A DNA stretch of 64,000 nt, from positions 1-64,000 of the forward strand of contig CAMEYM010000004.1 of NCBI GenBank assembly GCA_945947575.1. The letters run 5' to 3'. Below are positions 25,231 to 35,721 of this stretch, piece by piece. The notes under the pieces are model-generated. The model saw only the letters and a list, made by a program, of their open reading frames with translations. It had not been told where the DNA came from and ran no database searches. Made by a program: the position numbers and the translations under genes. This stretch comes from Rhizobium sp. Q54. GTDB lineage: Bacteria; Pseudomonadota; Alphaproteobacteria; UBA2966; CAIVPW01. Positions within the stretch are counted from its first letter, which is position 1. Each line of letters begins with the position of its first letter.

Positions 25231-25572
25231 CGCTCTCGAGCAACAACCCGTGCCGGCTGGGTGCCGCCATCCCCGAGAGCGCCCGCCGCGAAGGCGCTGG
25301 CGGCTGAAGCTGTGCGTGCGCTGCGCCAGCCTCGCCTAAGGCAACTCGCCGCGCCGATCCGACTAGCCCGGCCGCCCCTTGACATGCAGGCGCACGTACG
25401 ATACATTACGTATCAACAAGTGCGCCTGGGAATTCGGCAGGTTTCTGCCTCGACAACACAAGACGTAGGAGACGTCCCCGTAACTCACCGTTAGGTTCGG
25501 CGGGCCCACCAGGGATTGAGCGCTGCCGTCGCACGCAAATCTGACGTATTTACGCGCCACAAGGGCGCGGCG
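25231..25572. other. 342-base gene-free stretch carrying the ialB promoter and leader
   Basis: No gene is seen. The first 140 bases are plain GC-rich sequence; from 25379 there is a promoter, an AT-rich imperfect palindrome around GATACATTACGTATC and a leader of about 160 bases before the first IalB-like gene. Confidence 0.5.
25379..25407 (+). promoter_or_regulatory. sigma-70 type promoter for the IalB-like pair
   Basis: TTGACA at 25379-25384, a 17-base spacer, and TACATT at 25402-25407. This is the best housekeeping promoter match in the window and is the only AT-rich point in a GC-rich gap. Confidence 0.65.
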
Positions 25573-26121
25573 ATGCCAAGGGCGATGAACTTCTGGGGTC
25601 GAATTCCGGGCATGGCGCTGGCGGCGCTGCTGGGGCTCGGGGCGGGGTCGGCCGCCGCCCAGGAATGGATCGGCACCTTCGGCGACTGGAACGCGTTCCG
25701 CGCCACCGTCGACGGCAAGCAGGTGTGTTACATGTCCTCCACACCCCTCGACATGGAGCCGAAGACGTTGCGGCGCGGCGCCGCGTACGTACGCGTCACG
25801 CGCGAAGGCGAGGCGGGCGTCACGCCGGAGGCGCGCCAATGGCGAGACGCAGTGAGCGTCGTCCCGGGATATCTGGTCGAGGCGGAAGGCAATGCAGTGG
25901 TGATCGTCGATAACGCCGAGTTTCGCATGCGCCCGGCTGGTGGCGCCGCCGGAGCGGTCAGCCCGGCGCCGGCCCAGGACCAGACCATGGTGCGCGCCAT
26001 GATCGCCGGCACGCGCATGGTCGTGCGGGCGGCATCGGGCCGCGGCACCCAAAGCACCGACACCTATTCGCTGACCGGCTTCACCGCCGCGCACAACGCC
26101 ATGGGCCTCTCGTGCAGATAG
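25573..26121 (+). CDS. IalB-like secreted protein, copy 1
   Basis: 182 residues: signal peptide (MALAALLGLGAGSAAAQ), then an invasion-associated-locus-B-type domain: IGTFGDWNAF, VCYMSSTPLD, a middle beta region and the C-terminal GTQSTDTYSLTGFTAA. IalB proteins are periplasmic or surface beta proteins of Alphaproteobacteria; one is known from Bartonella red-cell invasion, but most relatives are in free-living species. Start ATG 25573 is most likely; ATG 25585 would also keep the signal peptide. Followed by a paralogue 16 bases downstream. Confidence 0.8.
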   Translation: MPRAMNFWGRIPGMALAALLGLGAGSAAAQEWIGTFGDWNAFRATVDGKQVCYMSSTPLDMEPKTLRRGAAYVRVTREGEAGVTPEARQWRDAVSVVPGYLVEAEGNAVVIVDNAEFRMRPAGGAAGAVSPAPAQDQTMVRAMIAGTRMVVRAASGRGTQSTDTYSLTGFTAAHNAMGLSCR

Positions 26122-26137
26122 TGAGTCTTCCGTGCCG

Positions 26138-26641
26138 ATGATCTCGAAGAACGTTCTGCTGGGTGCGCCCATCTTTTTTGCGCTCGCCGGTCCCGCGCTC
26201 GGACAGGAGCCGACCCTTGTCGGCACCTTCAACGACTGGACGGCGTGGCAGTACATGGATGGCCGCAATCGCGTCTGCTACATCGCCTCGACGCCCCTCG
26301 ACCGCCAACCGCGCAACGTCAATCGCGGCGACGTCTACGTCAACGTCGCGCACAAGCCCGGCAGCCGCGACGAGGTCAGCATCACCAACGGCTACGTCTT
26401 CGACGCGAACAACATCGTCGTTGTCACGGTCGACAACACCGAGTTCAAGCTGTTCACCAAGGACGACACCGCCTGGACCTACACCAAGGACGACGACGCC
26501 AAGATGGCGCGCGCCATGGCGGCCGGCACGCGCATGTCGGTGAAGGGCAAGTCGAACCGCGGCACCGAGACGACGGACACCTATTCGCTCTCCGGCTTCA
26601 CCGCCGCCCACGGCGCGATGGATCGCGCCTGTCCCCGTTGA
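26138..26641 (+). CDS. IalB-like secreted protein, copy 2
   Basis: 167 residues with a signal peptide ending ALGQ. It is a clear paralogue of the preceding gene: [31 protein letters not shown] and [17 protein letters not shown] align throughout. Two cysteines (in VCY and ACPR) are conserved between copies and may form a disulphide. GTG 26132 is an alternative start. Tandem duplication, probably co-transcribed from the 25379 promoter. Confidence 0.82.
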   Translation: MISKNVLLGAPIFFALAGPALGQEPTLVGTFNDWTAWQYMDGRNRVCYIASTPLDRQPRNVNRGDVYVNVAHKPGSRDEVSITNGYVFDANNIVVVTVDNTEFKLFTKDDTAWTYTKDDDAKMARAMAAGTRMSVKGKSNRGTETTDTYSLSGFTAAHGAMDRACPR

Positions 26642-26669
26642 CCCCGCTGATGCTCCGTTTCCACCGTTC

Positions 26670-27815
26670 ATGAACCACGAAAGCACCATCATCCCCGAGG
26701 CCCTGCGCATTCCGCAGAAGCCGCGTCTCGTCGGCATGGACCGCGCCGGACTGGCCGCGGCCGCCATCGCCGCCGGCGAGCAGCCCGGCAAGGCCAAGAT
26801 GCGCGCCAGCCAGCTGTTCCACTGGCTGTACTTCCGCGGCGCCCGCTCGTTCGACGACATGACGACGATCGGCAAGGAGACGCGCGCGCGTCTCGCCGAG
26901 ATCTACGACATCGGCCGCGAGGACATTGCCCGCGCGCAGCTGTCGGAAGATGGCACGCGCAAGTGGCTGGTGCGTCTCGCCGACGGCGCGCTGATCGAGA
27001 CCGTCTACATCCCGGACGACGACCGCGCGACGCTGTGCGTCTCGTCCCAGGTCGGCTGCACGCTCACCTGCCGCTTCTGCCACACCGGCACACAGCCGTG
27101 GGTGCGCAACCTGACGCCGGCCGAGATCATCGGCCAGGTCATGCTGGCGCGCGACGAGCTCGGCGAATGGCCGAGCCTGCCCGACGACCGCATGATCACC
27201 AACATCGTCATGATGGGCATGGGCGAGCCCCTCTACAATTACGACAACGTCGTCGCCGCCCTGCACCTGATGATGGACAACGAGGGCATCGCCATCTCGC
27301 GCCGGCGCATCACGGTGTCCACCGCCGGCGTCGTGCCGATGATCGGCAAGCTCGGCGACGAGACGGGTGCGGCGCTCGCCGTGTCGCTGCATGCGACGCG
27401 CGACGACGTGCGCAACGAGATCGTGCCGTTGAACAAGAAGTACCCGATCGCCGAGCTGATGGACGCCTGCCGCAACTATCCGGGCAGCGCCAACTCGCGC
27501 CGCATCACCTTCGAGTACGTCATGCTCAAGGGCGTCAACGACTCCGTCCAGGACGCCAAGGAACTGGTGAAGCTCATCTCGGGCATTCCCGCCAAGGTGA
27601 ACCTCATCCCGTTCAACCCGTGGCCCGGCAGCCCCTACGAGTGCTCCGACGAGGCGTCGATCGCCAAGTTCGTCGAGGTGGTCAACCGCGCCGGCTACTC
27701 GTCCCCGATCCGCACCCCGCGCGGCCGCGACATCCTCGCCGCCTGCGGCCAGTTGAAGTCCGACTCTCTGCGCGCACGCAAATCGCGCACCAACGAAACC
27801 GCTCCTCCTGCCTAG
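26670..27815 (+). CDS. rlmN: 23S rRNA (A2503-C2)/tRNA (A37-C2) methyltransferase RlmN
   Basis: 381 residues. The radical-SAM cluster motif CxxxCxxC is C130-TLT-C134-RF-C137. Around it are [46 protein letters not shown] and the C-terminal catalytic cysteine in ILAACGQL. It methylates the C2 carbon of A2503 in 23S rRNA and A37 in some tRNAs. Length and motifs are complete. Confidence 0.95.
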   Translation: MNHESTIIPEALRIPQKPRLVGMDRAGLAAAAIAAGEQPGKAKMRASQLFHWLYFRGARSFDDMTTIGKETRARLAEIYDIGREDIARAQLSEDGTRKWLVRLADGALIETVYIPDDDRATLCVSSQVGCTLTCRFCHTGTQPWVRNLTPAEIIGQVMLARDELGEWPSLPDDRMITNIVMMGMGEPLYNYDNVVAALHLMMDNEGIAISRRRITVSTAGVVPMIGKLGDETGAALAVSLHATRDDVRNEIVPLNKKYPIAELMDACRNYPGSANSRRITFEYVMLKGVNDSVQDAKELVKLISGIPAKVNLIPFNPWPGSPYECSDEASIAKFVEVVNRAGYSSPIRTPRGRDILAACGQLKSDSLRARKSRTNETAPPA

Positions 27816-27816
27816 C

Positions 27817-27856
27817 TCCCTCCCCCCCTTGCGGGGGAGGGCTGGGGTGGGGGGTC
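27817..27856. repeat. CCCTCCCCC/GGGGGAGGG palindromic repeat
   Basis: CCCTCCCCC (27819-27827) pairs with GGGGGAGGG (27834-27842), followed by a G-rich tail. This is the widespread intergenic repeat type with GGGGGAGGGctggggtggg seen in many proteobacteria (from memory). It lies between rlmN and argG and may terminate rlmN. Confidence 0.6.
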
Positions 27857-27893
27857 GCCCCGCTGCATCCACTGAGCATTCTCGGAGCCATTC

Positions 27894-29104
<1,211 letters not shown>

Positions 29105-29108
<4 letters not shown>

Positions 29109-29983
29109 GCCGGAAGGTCGTGCACCCTGCGGCAGAGCATCAAGGTGTTCTGCAGCAGGCACGCGATGGTCATCGGGCCGACGCCGCCCGGCACCGGTGT
29201 GATGGCGCCCGCGACTTTGACCGCTTCGGCGAAGGCGACGTCGCCAACCAGCCGGCCATCCGCGACGCGGTTGATGCCGACGTCGATGACGATGGCGCCG
29301 GGCTTGATCCAGCTGCCGCGCACCATCTCGGCTCTGCCGACCGCGGCGACGACGATGTCGGCGCGGCGCACGATGGCGGCGAGGTCCTTGGAGCGCGAGT
29401 GCGCGACGGTGACGGTGCAGTTCTCGCGCAGCAGAAGTTGTGCGGTCGGCTTGCCAACGGTGTTGGAGCGGCCGATGACGACTGCTTCCAATCCGGCGAT
29501 GTCCTTGCGCGCGAGCTTGATCAGTTCCATGCAGCCGAGTGGCGTCGCCGGCACCACGCCGCCGCGGCCCATGGCGACGAGGCCGGTGTTGACCACGTGG
29601 AAGCCGTCCGCGTCCTTCGATGGCTCGACCGAATCGATGACGCGCTGCGGATCGACCTGGGTGGGGAGCGGCAACTGCACGAGGAAGCCGTGGATGGCGG
29701 GCTCGTTGTTGAACTCGTCGACCACCGCGAGCACTTCGTCTTCGCTGGCGGTGGCGGGCAGCTTCACCTCGCGCGGATAGAAGCCGACTTCGGCCGCGGC
29801 CTTCGCCTTGTTACGCACGTAGACCTGGCTCGCCGGGTCTTCGCCGACGAGAAGGACTCCGATGCCGGGCGTGATGCCGTGCTTGGACTTGAGATCGGCG
29901 ACCTGTTTGGCGAGGTCGGCGCGAATGAGCGCCGCCAGCGCCTTGCCGTCGAGAATGCGTGCCAAAGGAAGATCAGGTGGCAT
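29105..29983 (-). CDS. folD: bifunctional methylenetetrahydrofolate dehydrogenase/cyclohydrolase
   Basis: 292 residues. Signature regions: [14 protein letters not shown] with the catalytic lysine, [49 protein letters not shown] and [15 protein letters not shown]. It interconverts 5,10-methylene- and 10-formyl-THF. ATG 29983 is the family N-terminus; the frame stays open far upstream without coding character. Downstream of yggT and DUF167, a familiar alphaproteobacterial gene order. Confidence 0.95.
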
Positions 29984-30010
29984 GGGCGACTCCCTTGTCA
30001 GAGTGTCCGT

Positions 30011-30027
30011 CCGGGACTTCGTCCCGG
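30011..30027. repeat. short palindrome between DUF167 and folD
   Basis: CCGGGAC (30011-30017), loop TTC, GTCCCGG (30021-30027). Located in the roughly 140-base gap upstream of folD; may be a REP-like hairpin rather than a terminator because there is no T tail. Confidence 0.4.
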
Positions 30028-30126
30028 CGCCCAGGCGATCGGCGGGTCGCTGCCTGCGCTCCCCGATGGTCATTCCATCCAGTCTCGCCAGTCGCGCAGG
30101 CACGGTTTGTATAGGCGCTCCCGCCC

Positions 30127-30438
30127 TCAGCCGGCAAGCGCGGCAAGCTTGGCCAAGAGCTCGTCCGGAGTGCCGCTGACGTGAACCTGTTTGTGGCGCG
30201 ACGTCTCGCCGCGCTCGATGCGCACGCGCGACTTGGGTACGCCAAGGGCCTCGGCGATCAACGCGCACAGCGCGGCATTGGCCTGGCCATCCGTGGGCGC
30301 CGCGCCGACCCGTGCTTTGAGGACCGCGCTGCCGCTCGCGCCGGCAACCACCGGTCCGAGCCCGGGCTTGCTGGCGCGCGGCTGCACGTGCACCGCGACC
30401 AGTACGCCGTCCTTGGTAGGAGAGAAGGGGCCGGTCAC
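30127..30438 (-). CDS. DUF167 (YggU) family protein
   Basis: 103 residues with the DUF167 core: [59 protein letters not shown]. Function unknown; widely linked to yggT. It starts with GTG 30438. It lies between yggT and folD, probably co-transcribed with both. Confidence 0.9.
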   Translation of the reverse strand: MTGPFSPTKDGVLVAVHVQPRASKPGLGPVVAGASGSAVLKARVGAAPTDGQANAALCALIAEALGVPKSRVRIERGETSRHKQVHVSGTPDELLAKLAALAG

Positions 30439-30456
30439 TGCGGCGGCCCCGCGCGC

Positions 30457-30741
30457 CTACATGGAGATGAAGAGTTCGCCCAAGAGCCGGCGCGCGAAGA
30501 CGAGCAGCAGGATCAGCACCACCGGCGAGATATCGACGCCGCCGAGGTTCGGCAGGATGCGCCGGATCGGCGCCAGCGCCGGCTCGGTGATGCGGTGGAA
30601 GAAGTCGCCGATCATGTAGACGACCTTGTTGTGCATGTTGAGCACACCGAAGGCCACCAGCCAACTCATGATGGCGCTGATGATCAACGCCCAGATGAAG
30701 AGCGTCAGCACCGTGTCGATCAACCAGAAGACCGCACCCAT
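30457..30741 (-). CDS. YggT family integral membrane protein
   Basis: 94 residues, two hydrophobic blocks separated by the family motif [27 protein letters not shown]. YggT proteins are linked to membrane/osmotic or division functions without a firm role. ATG 30741 ([15 protein letters not shown]) is the family start. First gene of yggT-DUF167-folD. Confidence 0.9.
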   Translation of the reverse strand: MGAVFWLIDTVLTLFIWALIISAIMSWLVAFGVLNMHNKVVYMIGDFFHRITEPALAPIRRILPNLGGVDISPVVLILLLVFARRLLGELFISM

Positions 30742-30950
30742 GGACGCCTCCCCCCGCGCGCCCAGGCGCGGACGCTCGCCACTTATGTAAAGGCCTGGGC
30801 CGTACCGCACAAGGATGGGAGGCCGGCCAAATGCAACGAGCCGACCCGCTCTGCTGAACGTGGCGCGAGCGATCGCAAGATGGGAGACGTCGCCCTTGCG
30901 CGCATCGCGCAGGACCTCGGCAATCCAGCAAGAGGCCGTGGCGGGTTGGG

Positions 30951-30979
30951 TTGACAGGGCAGGGGCCCCTACCCATTAT
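30951..30979 (+). promoter_or_regulatory. promoter of the tRNA-Ala gene
   Basis: TTGACA at 30951-30956, 17-base spacer, CATTAT at 30974-30979; the tRNA begins 24 bases after the -10. The GC-rich stretch GGGGCCCC lies in the spacer. Confidence 0.7.
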
Positions 30980-31002
30980 CCGCCCCATTCCGCGACAGGA
31001 CT

Positions 31003-31078
31003 GGGGCCGTAGCTCAGCTGGGAGAGCGCGACGTTCGCAATGTCGAGGTCAGGGGTTCGATCCCCCTCGGCTCCACCA
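31003..31078 (+). tRNA. tRNA-Ala (anticodon CGC)
   Basis: A 76-base cloverleaf with encoded CCA. The acceptor arms GGGGCCG and CGGCTCC pair with a G-U at position 3:70, the alanine identity element. D arm GCTC/GAGC, anticodon stem CGACG/TGTCG with loop TTCGCAA (anticodon CGC reads GCG), T arm AGGGG-TTCGATC-CCCCT. All stems are complete. It reads the abundant GCG codon of this GC-rich genome. Confidence 0.97.
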
Positions 31079-31094
31079 GTCTCGGAAATCCCGC

Positions 31095-31564
31095 CTAGCG
31101 CCTCGTCTCGACGTCGCCCTTCACCACGGCGTCGCGGATGTCCTTGAGGTAGCCCTCCCAAGGCGGCGGCGCCGGAGCCACGTCCGGTTCGATGCCGCGC
31201 TCCATGCGCCGGCGCAGGGTGTTGATGCCCTTCACCAGCATGAACACGGCGGTCGCGACGATCACGAAGCTGATGACGTTGTTGAGGAACACGCCAATGT
31301 TGATGGCGACCGGTTCGGCGTCGGCCACGCCTTCGCGCAGGACGATGCGGATGCTGGAGAAGTCGATGCCGCCCACCAGCACTCCGATGGGCGGCATGAT
31401 GACGTCCTTGACGAGCGATTGGACGATCGTGCCGAACGCGCCGCCGATGATGATTCCGACGGCGTCGCGCGTGTCGCGCGCAGGCGCGCGGAGCGTGCCT
31501 TCGGCACGATGTCGATGACGTTGCCGCGGAGCGCGAACTCCTTGAACTCCTGCACCACCTTCAT
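31095..31564 (-). pseudogene. mscL: mscL (large-conductance mechanosensitive channel) disrupted by a repeat insertion
   Basis: The first 19 codons read like MscL (MKVVQEFKEFALRGNVIDI) in one frame. The rest (AVGIIIGGAFGTIVQSLV, then MPPIGVLVGGIDF to the C-terminal WEGYLKDIRDAVV) is in another. Between them is a 44-base copy of the palindromic repeat (31464-31507). Removing exactly these 44 bases restores an intact 142-codon MscL with the canonical GNVIDIAVGIIIG pore helix. MscL opens under membrane tension as an osmotic valve. As it stands the product would stop early and no restart codon is well placed. A single-base error alone cannot explain it, since the extra sequence belongs to the repeat family. 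Confidence 0.88.
31464..31507 (-). repeat. interspersed palindromic element, copy 4 (inside mscL)
   Basis: Read in the mscL direction it begins GTGCCGAAGGCACGCTCCGC, the same core as copies 1-3, followed by an alternating GC stretch. It is 44 bases long (not a multiple of 3), so the insertion shifts the frame. Confidence 0.75.
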
Positions 31565-31595
31565 GGGCGGCAGCAAGGTATGAGCGATGCCTGCA

Positions 31596-32006
31596 TCAGC
31601 GCGGCTTCGCCACCAGCTCCGAGGTGACCTGCCGCAGTCCGCGCACCAGCACGAACAGCAAGTCGCGCACGAACGGGTCGGCCGCCGCCAGATGCTGGCG
31701 CAGGTTCTGCTCCGGCATCACGACGCACACCGTCTCCTTGATTGCAGTGGCCGAAGCCATGCGCGGCTCCCCGTCGAGCGGGGCAAGCTCGCCGAACACT
31801 TCGCCGCCACCGACGTAGCCGATGACGCGTTCGCCGCGCGGGCCGACCTTGGAGATCTCGACGAGTCCGGATTGGACGATGAAGGCGCGATAACCGGGGC
31901 TGCCTTCGCAGAAGATGACGCTGCCGGGTGCGTAGTGCACGACCTCAAGATCCGGCCCGTCACTCGGCAGCTCAACCCTGCGGCTCTGCAACGAACTACT
32001 ACTCAT
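31596..32006 (-). CDS. cyclic-nucleotide-binding-domain protein
   Basis: 136 residues consisting almost only of a cNMP-binding beta-barrel: YAPGSVIFCEGSPGYRAFIVQSGLVEISK, GGGEVFGELAPLDGEPRMASATA (phosphate-binding cassette, FGE and R present), then a helix. There is no DNA-binding domain, so it is not a Crp/Fnr regulator by itself. It may sense cAMP or act as a subunit for a partner. ATG 32006; a perfect 16-base palindrome lies 45 bases upstream. Confidence 0.83.
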   Translation of the reverse strand: MSSSSLQSRRVELPSDGPDLEVVHYAPGSVIFCEGSPGYRAFIVQSGLVEISKVGPRGERVIGYVGGGEVFGELAPLDGEPRMASATAIKETVCVVMPEQNLRQHLAAADPFVRDLLFVLVRGLRQVTSELVAKPR

Positions 32007-32050
32007 GGGCTTCTCTCCAGCACCGACGTTGTGCTCCTGGAGGAATCACG

Positions 32051-32066
32051 CGAGACAACTGTCTCG
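32051..32066. promoter_or_regulatory. 16-base palindrome upstream of the cNMP-binding gene
   Basis: CGAGACA (32051-32057), AC, TGTCTCG (32060-32066): perfect 7-base arms with a 2-base centre, more like a protein operator than an RNA hairpin. Located 45 bases before the minus-strand gene start. Confidence 0.4.
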
Positions 32067-32230
32067 TGCGCGACTGTACATGGATATCCGGCCGACGCTG
32101 TAGCAAGACCGGGCGCCGTCACAAAAATGACTCCGCTATGGTTAGCGAACGCTGATCACGATCACACGCGCGTCGCCGGCGTCACACACGGTCTCGTTGT
32201 GTGCAACGGCGGACACACGCAGTGCGCGTA

Positions 32231-33469
32231 CTAGCCGCGGTAGGAAATCCGCCAAATCGCCTGGCCGACGTCGTCGGCGACGAGCAGGCTGCCATCGCGC
32301 GCCACCACGATTCCGACCGGGCGGCCCCACACTTCGGCGCGCGTCGTGCCCGAAGCCCAGAAGCCGGTGGCGAAGTTGATGTACTCGCCGGTCGGGCGTC
32401 CGTTCGCGAACGGCGCGTAGACGACCTTGTAGCCGGTGGGTTTGCCGGAGTTCCACGAGCCGTGCAGGGCGACGAACGCACCGGTGCGGTACTCGGCCGG
32501 GAACTGGGTGCCTTCGTAGAAGGCGAGGCCCAACGGCGCCGAGTGTGCCTCGAACAGCACGTCCGGCACCTTGGTCTGGGCGACGAGCTGCGGCCGGATT
32601 GTGCCCAACTGTCCGGGCGAGCGGTTCGGTCCCAGGTAGGCGTACGGCCAGCCGTAGAAGTCGCCCTGCTGCACGCGCGTCAGGTAGTCGGGGACGAGGC
32701 CGTCGCCATAGCCGTCGCGCTCGTTGACGACGACGTACAGGTCGTTGCTGCCCGGCCGGAAGGTGATGCCGACCGGATTGCGCAGCCCGCTGCCGAACGT
32801 GGTCGGGTTGCCGCCGTTGAGGTCGAAGCGCGTCACGGTGGCGCGCGGCGCCGGCTCCTCGCCGAGGTTGCCGCGGCTGCCGACCGCGACGTAGATGCCC
32901 TGGCCGTCCGGCGAGATGGCGATGTTGCGCGTGAAGTGGCCGCTGCCGTCGCCGAGCGAATTGCGCGCGCCGACCAATACGGGCGCGCCGATGGCCTTGG
33001 TGTCGCCCGGCGTGTAGGCGACGCGGAAGATGTCCGAGGGCGTCGTGAAGTAGAGGTTGCCGCCTTGGAACGCCAGACCGTGCACGCGGTCGGCATTGGC
33101 CAGGAAGGTGCTGCGCATCTCGGCGACGCCGTCGTCGTTGGCGTCCCGCAGCACGGTGATCTTGTCGGCGTTGGGCTCGGCAAGGAATACGTCGCCGTTG
33201 GGCGCCACCGTCATCCAGCGCGCGTTGTCGAGACGCTCGGCGAACAGGTTCACCTGGAACCCGGCGGGCACCTTCAGTGTCGCGCCAGCCGGACGCGGAA
33301 TGCTGCGCGAGGGGTTCGACGCCGACTGCGTCGCATTGGGCGCCGGCAGGTCGGCGAAGGTGAGCTTGAAGCGCTGACCAGGCTCGTCCGCTGCGAGGGC
33401 CGTCGTGGACAGGGATGCGGCGGTCATGGCGAGCAGCGACGCGAGGGCCGCGCGTTGGATGGCGTGCAT
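32231..33469 (-). CDS. secreted PQQ/sorbosone dehydrogenase-type beta-propeller
   Basis: 412 residues with a signal peptide (ASLLAMTAASLSTTALAA). A six-bladed propeller of the GSDH/sorbosone dehydrogenase type follows: VPAGFQVNLFAERLDNARWMTVAPNGDVFLAEP, VHGLAFQGGNLYFTTP, RNIAISPDGQGIYVAVGS, GLRNPVGITFRP, GDFYGWPYAYLG, and RAEVWGRPVGIVVARDGSLLVADDVGQAIWRI. Relatives include PQQ-dependent soluble glucose and sorbosone dehydrogenases; many lack proof of PQQ binding. ATG 33469 is set by a GGGAGG site. It may use PQQ made from the lone pqqA, but its substrate is unknown. Confidence 0.82.
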   Translation of the reverse strand: MHAIQRAALASLLAMTAASLSTTALAADEPGQRFKLTFADLPAPNATQSASNPSRSIPRPAGATLKVPAGFQVNLFAERLDNARWMTVAPNGDVFLAEPNADKITVLRDANDDGVAEMRSTFLANADRVHGLAFQGGNLYFTTPSDIFRVAYTPGDTKAIGAPVLVGARNSLGDGSGHFTRNIAISPDGQGIYVAVGSRGNLGEEPAPRATVTRFDLNGGNPTTFGSGLRNPVGITFRPGSNDLYVVVNERDGYGDGLVPDYLTRVQQGDFYGWPYAYLGPNRSPGQLGTIRPQLVAQTKVPDVLFEAHSAPLGLAFYEGTQFPAEYRTGAFVALHGSWNSGKPTGYKVVYAPFANGRPTGEYINFATGFWASGTTRAEVWGRPVGIVVARDGSLLVADDVGQAIWRISYRG

Positions 33470-33612
33470 AGCGTTCCTCCCAGGAGAAGGCGGTGGCCGA
33501 GGAGTCCTGTGGCCTCTCAGAGGCAATCTGTTGCGCAATTCGGGCGCGACGATGTCCGTCGTTGGTATCCCACCCGGGAACCGCGCGCTATCCGGTCGTC
33601 GCTCCCGCGTCT

Positions 33613-35610
33613 CTAGGACGGCGGCTTGCGCGGATCGGCGTCCGCCAGGGCGGCGATGGTCAGCTCGGCTGCCGGCCCGACCGCGGCGGCCGTGGCGAAG
33701 GCCAGCTTCTCATTGCCGTCCTGGGTCGCTCCCTGGATGTCCTCGCCCAGGGCGAACAGGCGGGTAAGCCCAAGGCTGCCGGAGGTGCCTTTGAGGTCGT
33801 GGGCTTCCCGGTGCAGGGCGTTCATGTCGCGCGCCTCGAGGGCGACGCGCATGCGCTCCGTGCGCTCCTTCAGGTCGGTCATATACAGGTCGACCAACTC
33901 GCCGGTCTTCTGGATGCCGATCCGCGCCGCCAGTGCGCTCAGCACCGCGCGGTCGATGATCTCGTCGGCCGGCGCGCTGGGCGCGTCGGCGCGCGGCGCG
34001 CCGCGGCCAACCCAGGTCCCGGCCCAGCGCTTCACCACATTGGTGAACTCGTTGGTGTCGATGGGCTTCAGCACGAAGTCGTTGATGGCGGAGTGGCGAT
34101 AGCGCTCGCGGTCGCCTTCGGTCGCGTCGGCCGTCACCGCGACGATGGGAACCTCGCCGCGCTTGCCCGGCAGCGCGCGAATGGCGGCGGCGGCTTCGTA
34201 CCCGTCGAGCCCCGGCAACTGCACGTCCATCATCACCAGGCCATAGCTGCCTTGGCGCGCCGCCTCGACCGCCTTCCAGCCGGTATCGACGACGTCGGAC
34301 GAGTGCCCCATGCGCGTCAGCAGCGCCACCAGCAGGCGGCTGTTGACCTGGTTGTCATCGACGACCAGCACCGGCACGCCGGCGCGCGGCGCGCCCGTCG
34401 GCTGCGGGCGGTCGAGCTTGGCGCCGCCTTCCGGCAACGCGATCTCGAACCAGAACGTGCTGCCCTGGCCGACGGTCGACTCGACGCCGATGTCGCCGGC
34501 CATGAGGTCGACCAGGCTCTTGCAAACGGCAAGGCCGAGGCCAGTGCCGCCATAGCGGCGCGCGATGGACGAATCCACTTGGCTGAACTTCTGGAACAGC
34601 TTCGGCAGCGCCGACTCGCCGATGCCGATGCCGGTGTCCTCGATCTCGAAGCGCAGGCGGGCCACGCGGTTCTTGCGCTGCAGCACGCGGCCGCGCACGA
34701 CGACGCGGCCCTTGTCCGTGAACTTGATGGCGTTGCTGATCAGGTTGAGCAGCACCTGGCGCAGGCGGCCGGGGTCGCCTTGGACCTCGCGCGGCAGCTT
34801 GGCATCCGGTTGCCACAGGAGATCGAGGCCCTTGGCGCGCGCCCGCGCCTCGGTCATGCGCACCGCGCTGGCGACTACTTCCGGAAGCTCGAAAGCGATC
34901 TGTTCGAGCTCGAGCTTGCCGGACTCGACCTTGGCGAAGTCGAGGATATCGGTGACGATGTCGAGCAGCGCCTGTCCCGACTCCTGCACGGTGCGCGCGA
35001 AATCGCGTTGCTCGTCGCCGAGCTTGGTGTCGAGCAGCAGTCCCGTCATGCCGAGGATGCCGTTGACGGGAGTGCGAATCTCGTGGCTGATGGTGGCGAT
35101 GAACTCGGACTTGGCGCGGTTGGCGCCCTCGGCGAGGTTCCGGGCCTCGACCAGATCGCGGCGCAGGCGCCGCGCTTCCGTCGCATCGCTGACGATGCCG
35201 ACGACGATGCGGTCGCTAGCGGTGCGGACGCCGGGACGCGACAGCGCGACGGTGAACTCGCGCACGTCGCTTTGCGGCGTCACAATGCGCACCGAGGTCG
35301 AGACGTCGGCGGCGGAGTCGCCCTCGTATGCTGCGCAACCGCGCAGCATCTCGCCGAGATCGACGCGATCGTCGGCGGCGACCAGTCCGAGGAAGTCGGC
35401 AAGCGGCAGCGACGGTCCGAACTCGGGCCGGCCGATCTGCGCCCAGAACGCGGGACCGACGGTGACGCGGTCGGCGCCGGGACGCCACTCGAGGATGGAT
35501 TGCTGAGCGGCGGCGAGGGCGCGCTCGTAGAGGGGAGCGTCCGATAGCGTGGCCGAGGGGGCTGCGGCATCCGCCGGCCCCGCACCGCGGCCGCGGCTGC
35601 GCTCGCTCAT
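33613..35610 (-). CDS. hybrid sensor histidine kinase (PAS-HisKA-HATPase-REC-HPt)
   Basis: 665 residues. An N-terminal PAS-like sensor (25-150) has no membrane helix. Then come HisKA with H176 (ISHEIRTP), HATPase ([17 protein letters not shown]), a receiver with [12 protein letters not shown] aspartate near 463, and a C-terminal HPt with HDLKGTSGS near 616. The order is that of BarA-like phosphorelay kinases, but cytosolic. It would pass phosphate on to a response regulator encoded elsewhere. No regulator is adjacent; divergent upstream gene is an amidotransferase. Confidence 0.9.
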   Translation of the reverse strand: MSERSRGRGAGPADAAAPSATLSDAPLYERALAAAQQSILEWRPGADRVTVGPAFWAQIGRPEFGPSLPLADFLGLVAADDRVDLGEMLRGCAAYEGDSAADVSTSVRIVTPQSDVREFTVALSRPGVRTASDRIVVGIVSDATEARRLRRDLVEARNLAEGANRAKSEFIATISHEIRTPVNGILGMTGLLLDTKLGDEQRDFARTVQESGQALLDIVTDILDFAKVESGKLELEQIAFELPEVVASAVRMTEARARAKGLDLLWQPDAKLPREVQGDPGRLRQVLLNLISNAIKFTDKGRVVVRGRVLQRKNRVARLRFEIEDTGIGIGESALPKLFQKFSQVDSSIARRYGGTGLGLAVCKSLVDLMAGDIGVESTVGQGSTFWFEIALPEGGAKLDRPQPTGAPRAGVPVLVVDDNQVNSRLLVALLTRMGHSSDVVDTGWKAVEAARQGSYGLVMMDVQLPGLDGYEAAAAIRALPGKRGEVPIVAVTADATEGDRERYRHSAINDFVLKPIDTNEFTNVVKRWAGTWVGRGAPRADAPSAPADEIIDRAVLSALAARIGIQKTGELVDLYMTDLKERTERMRVALEARDMNALHREAHDLKGTSGSLGLTRLFALGEDIQGATQDGNEKLAFATAAAVGPAAELTIAALADADPRKPPS

Positions 35611-35721
35611 GCGCGATCAAACTCCGGAATCGGCGTGCCCCGCAAGCAGTCCAGCGATTGCCGAATTTCGAGGCAGGCCGAAGGGTTGCGCGCCAAGTCC
35701 CTACGCCGTATAGGGGTGCGC

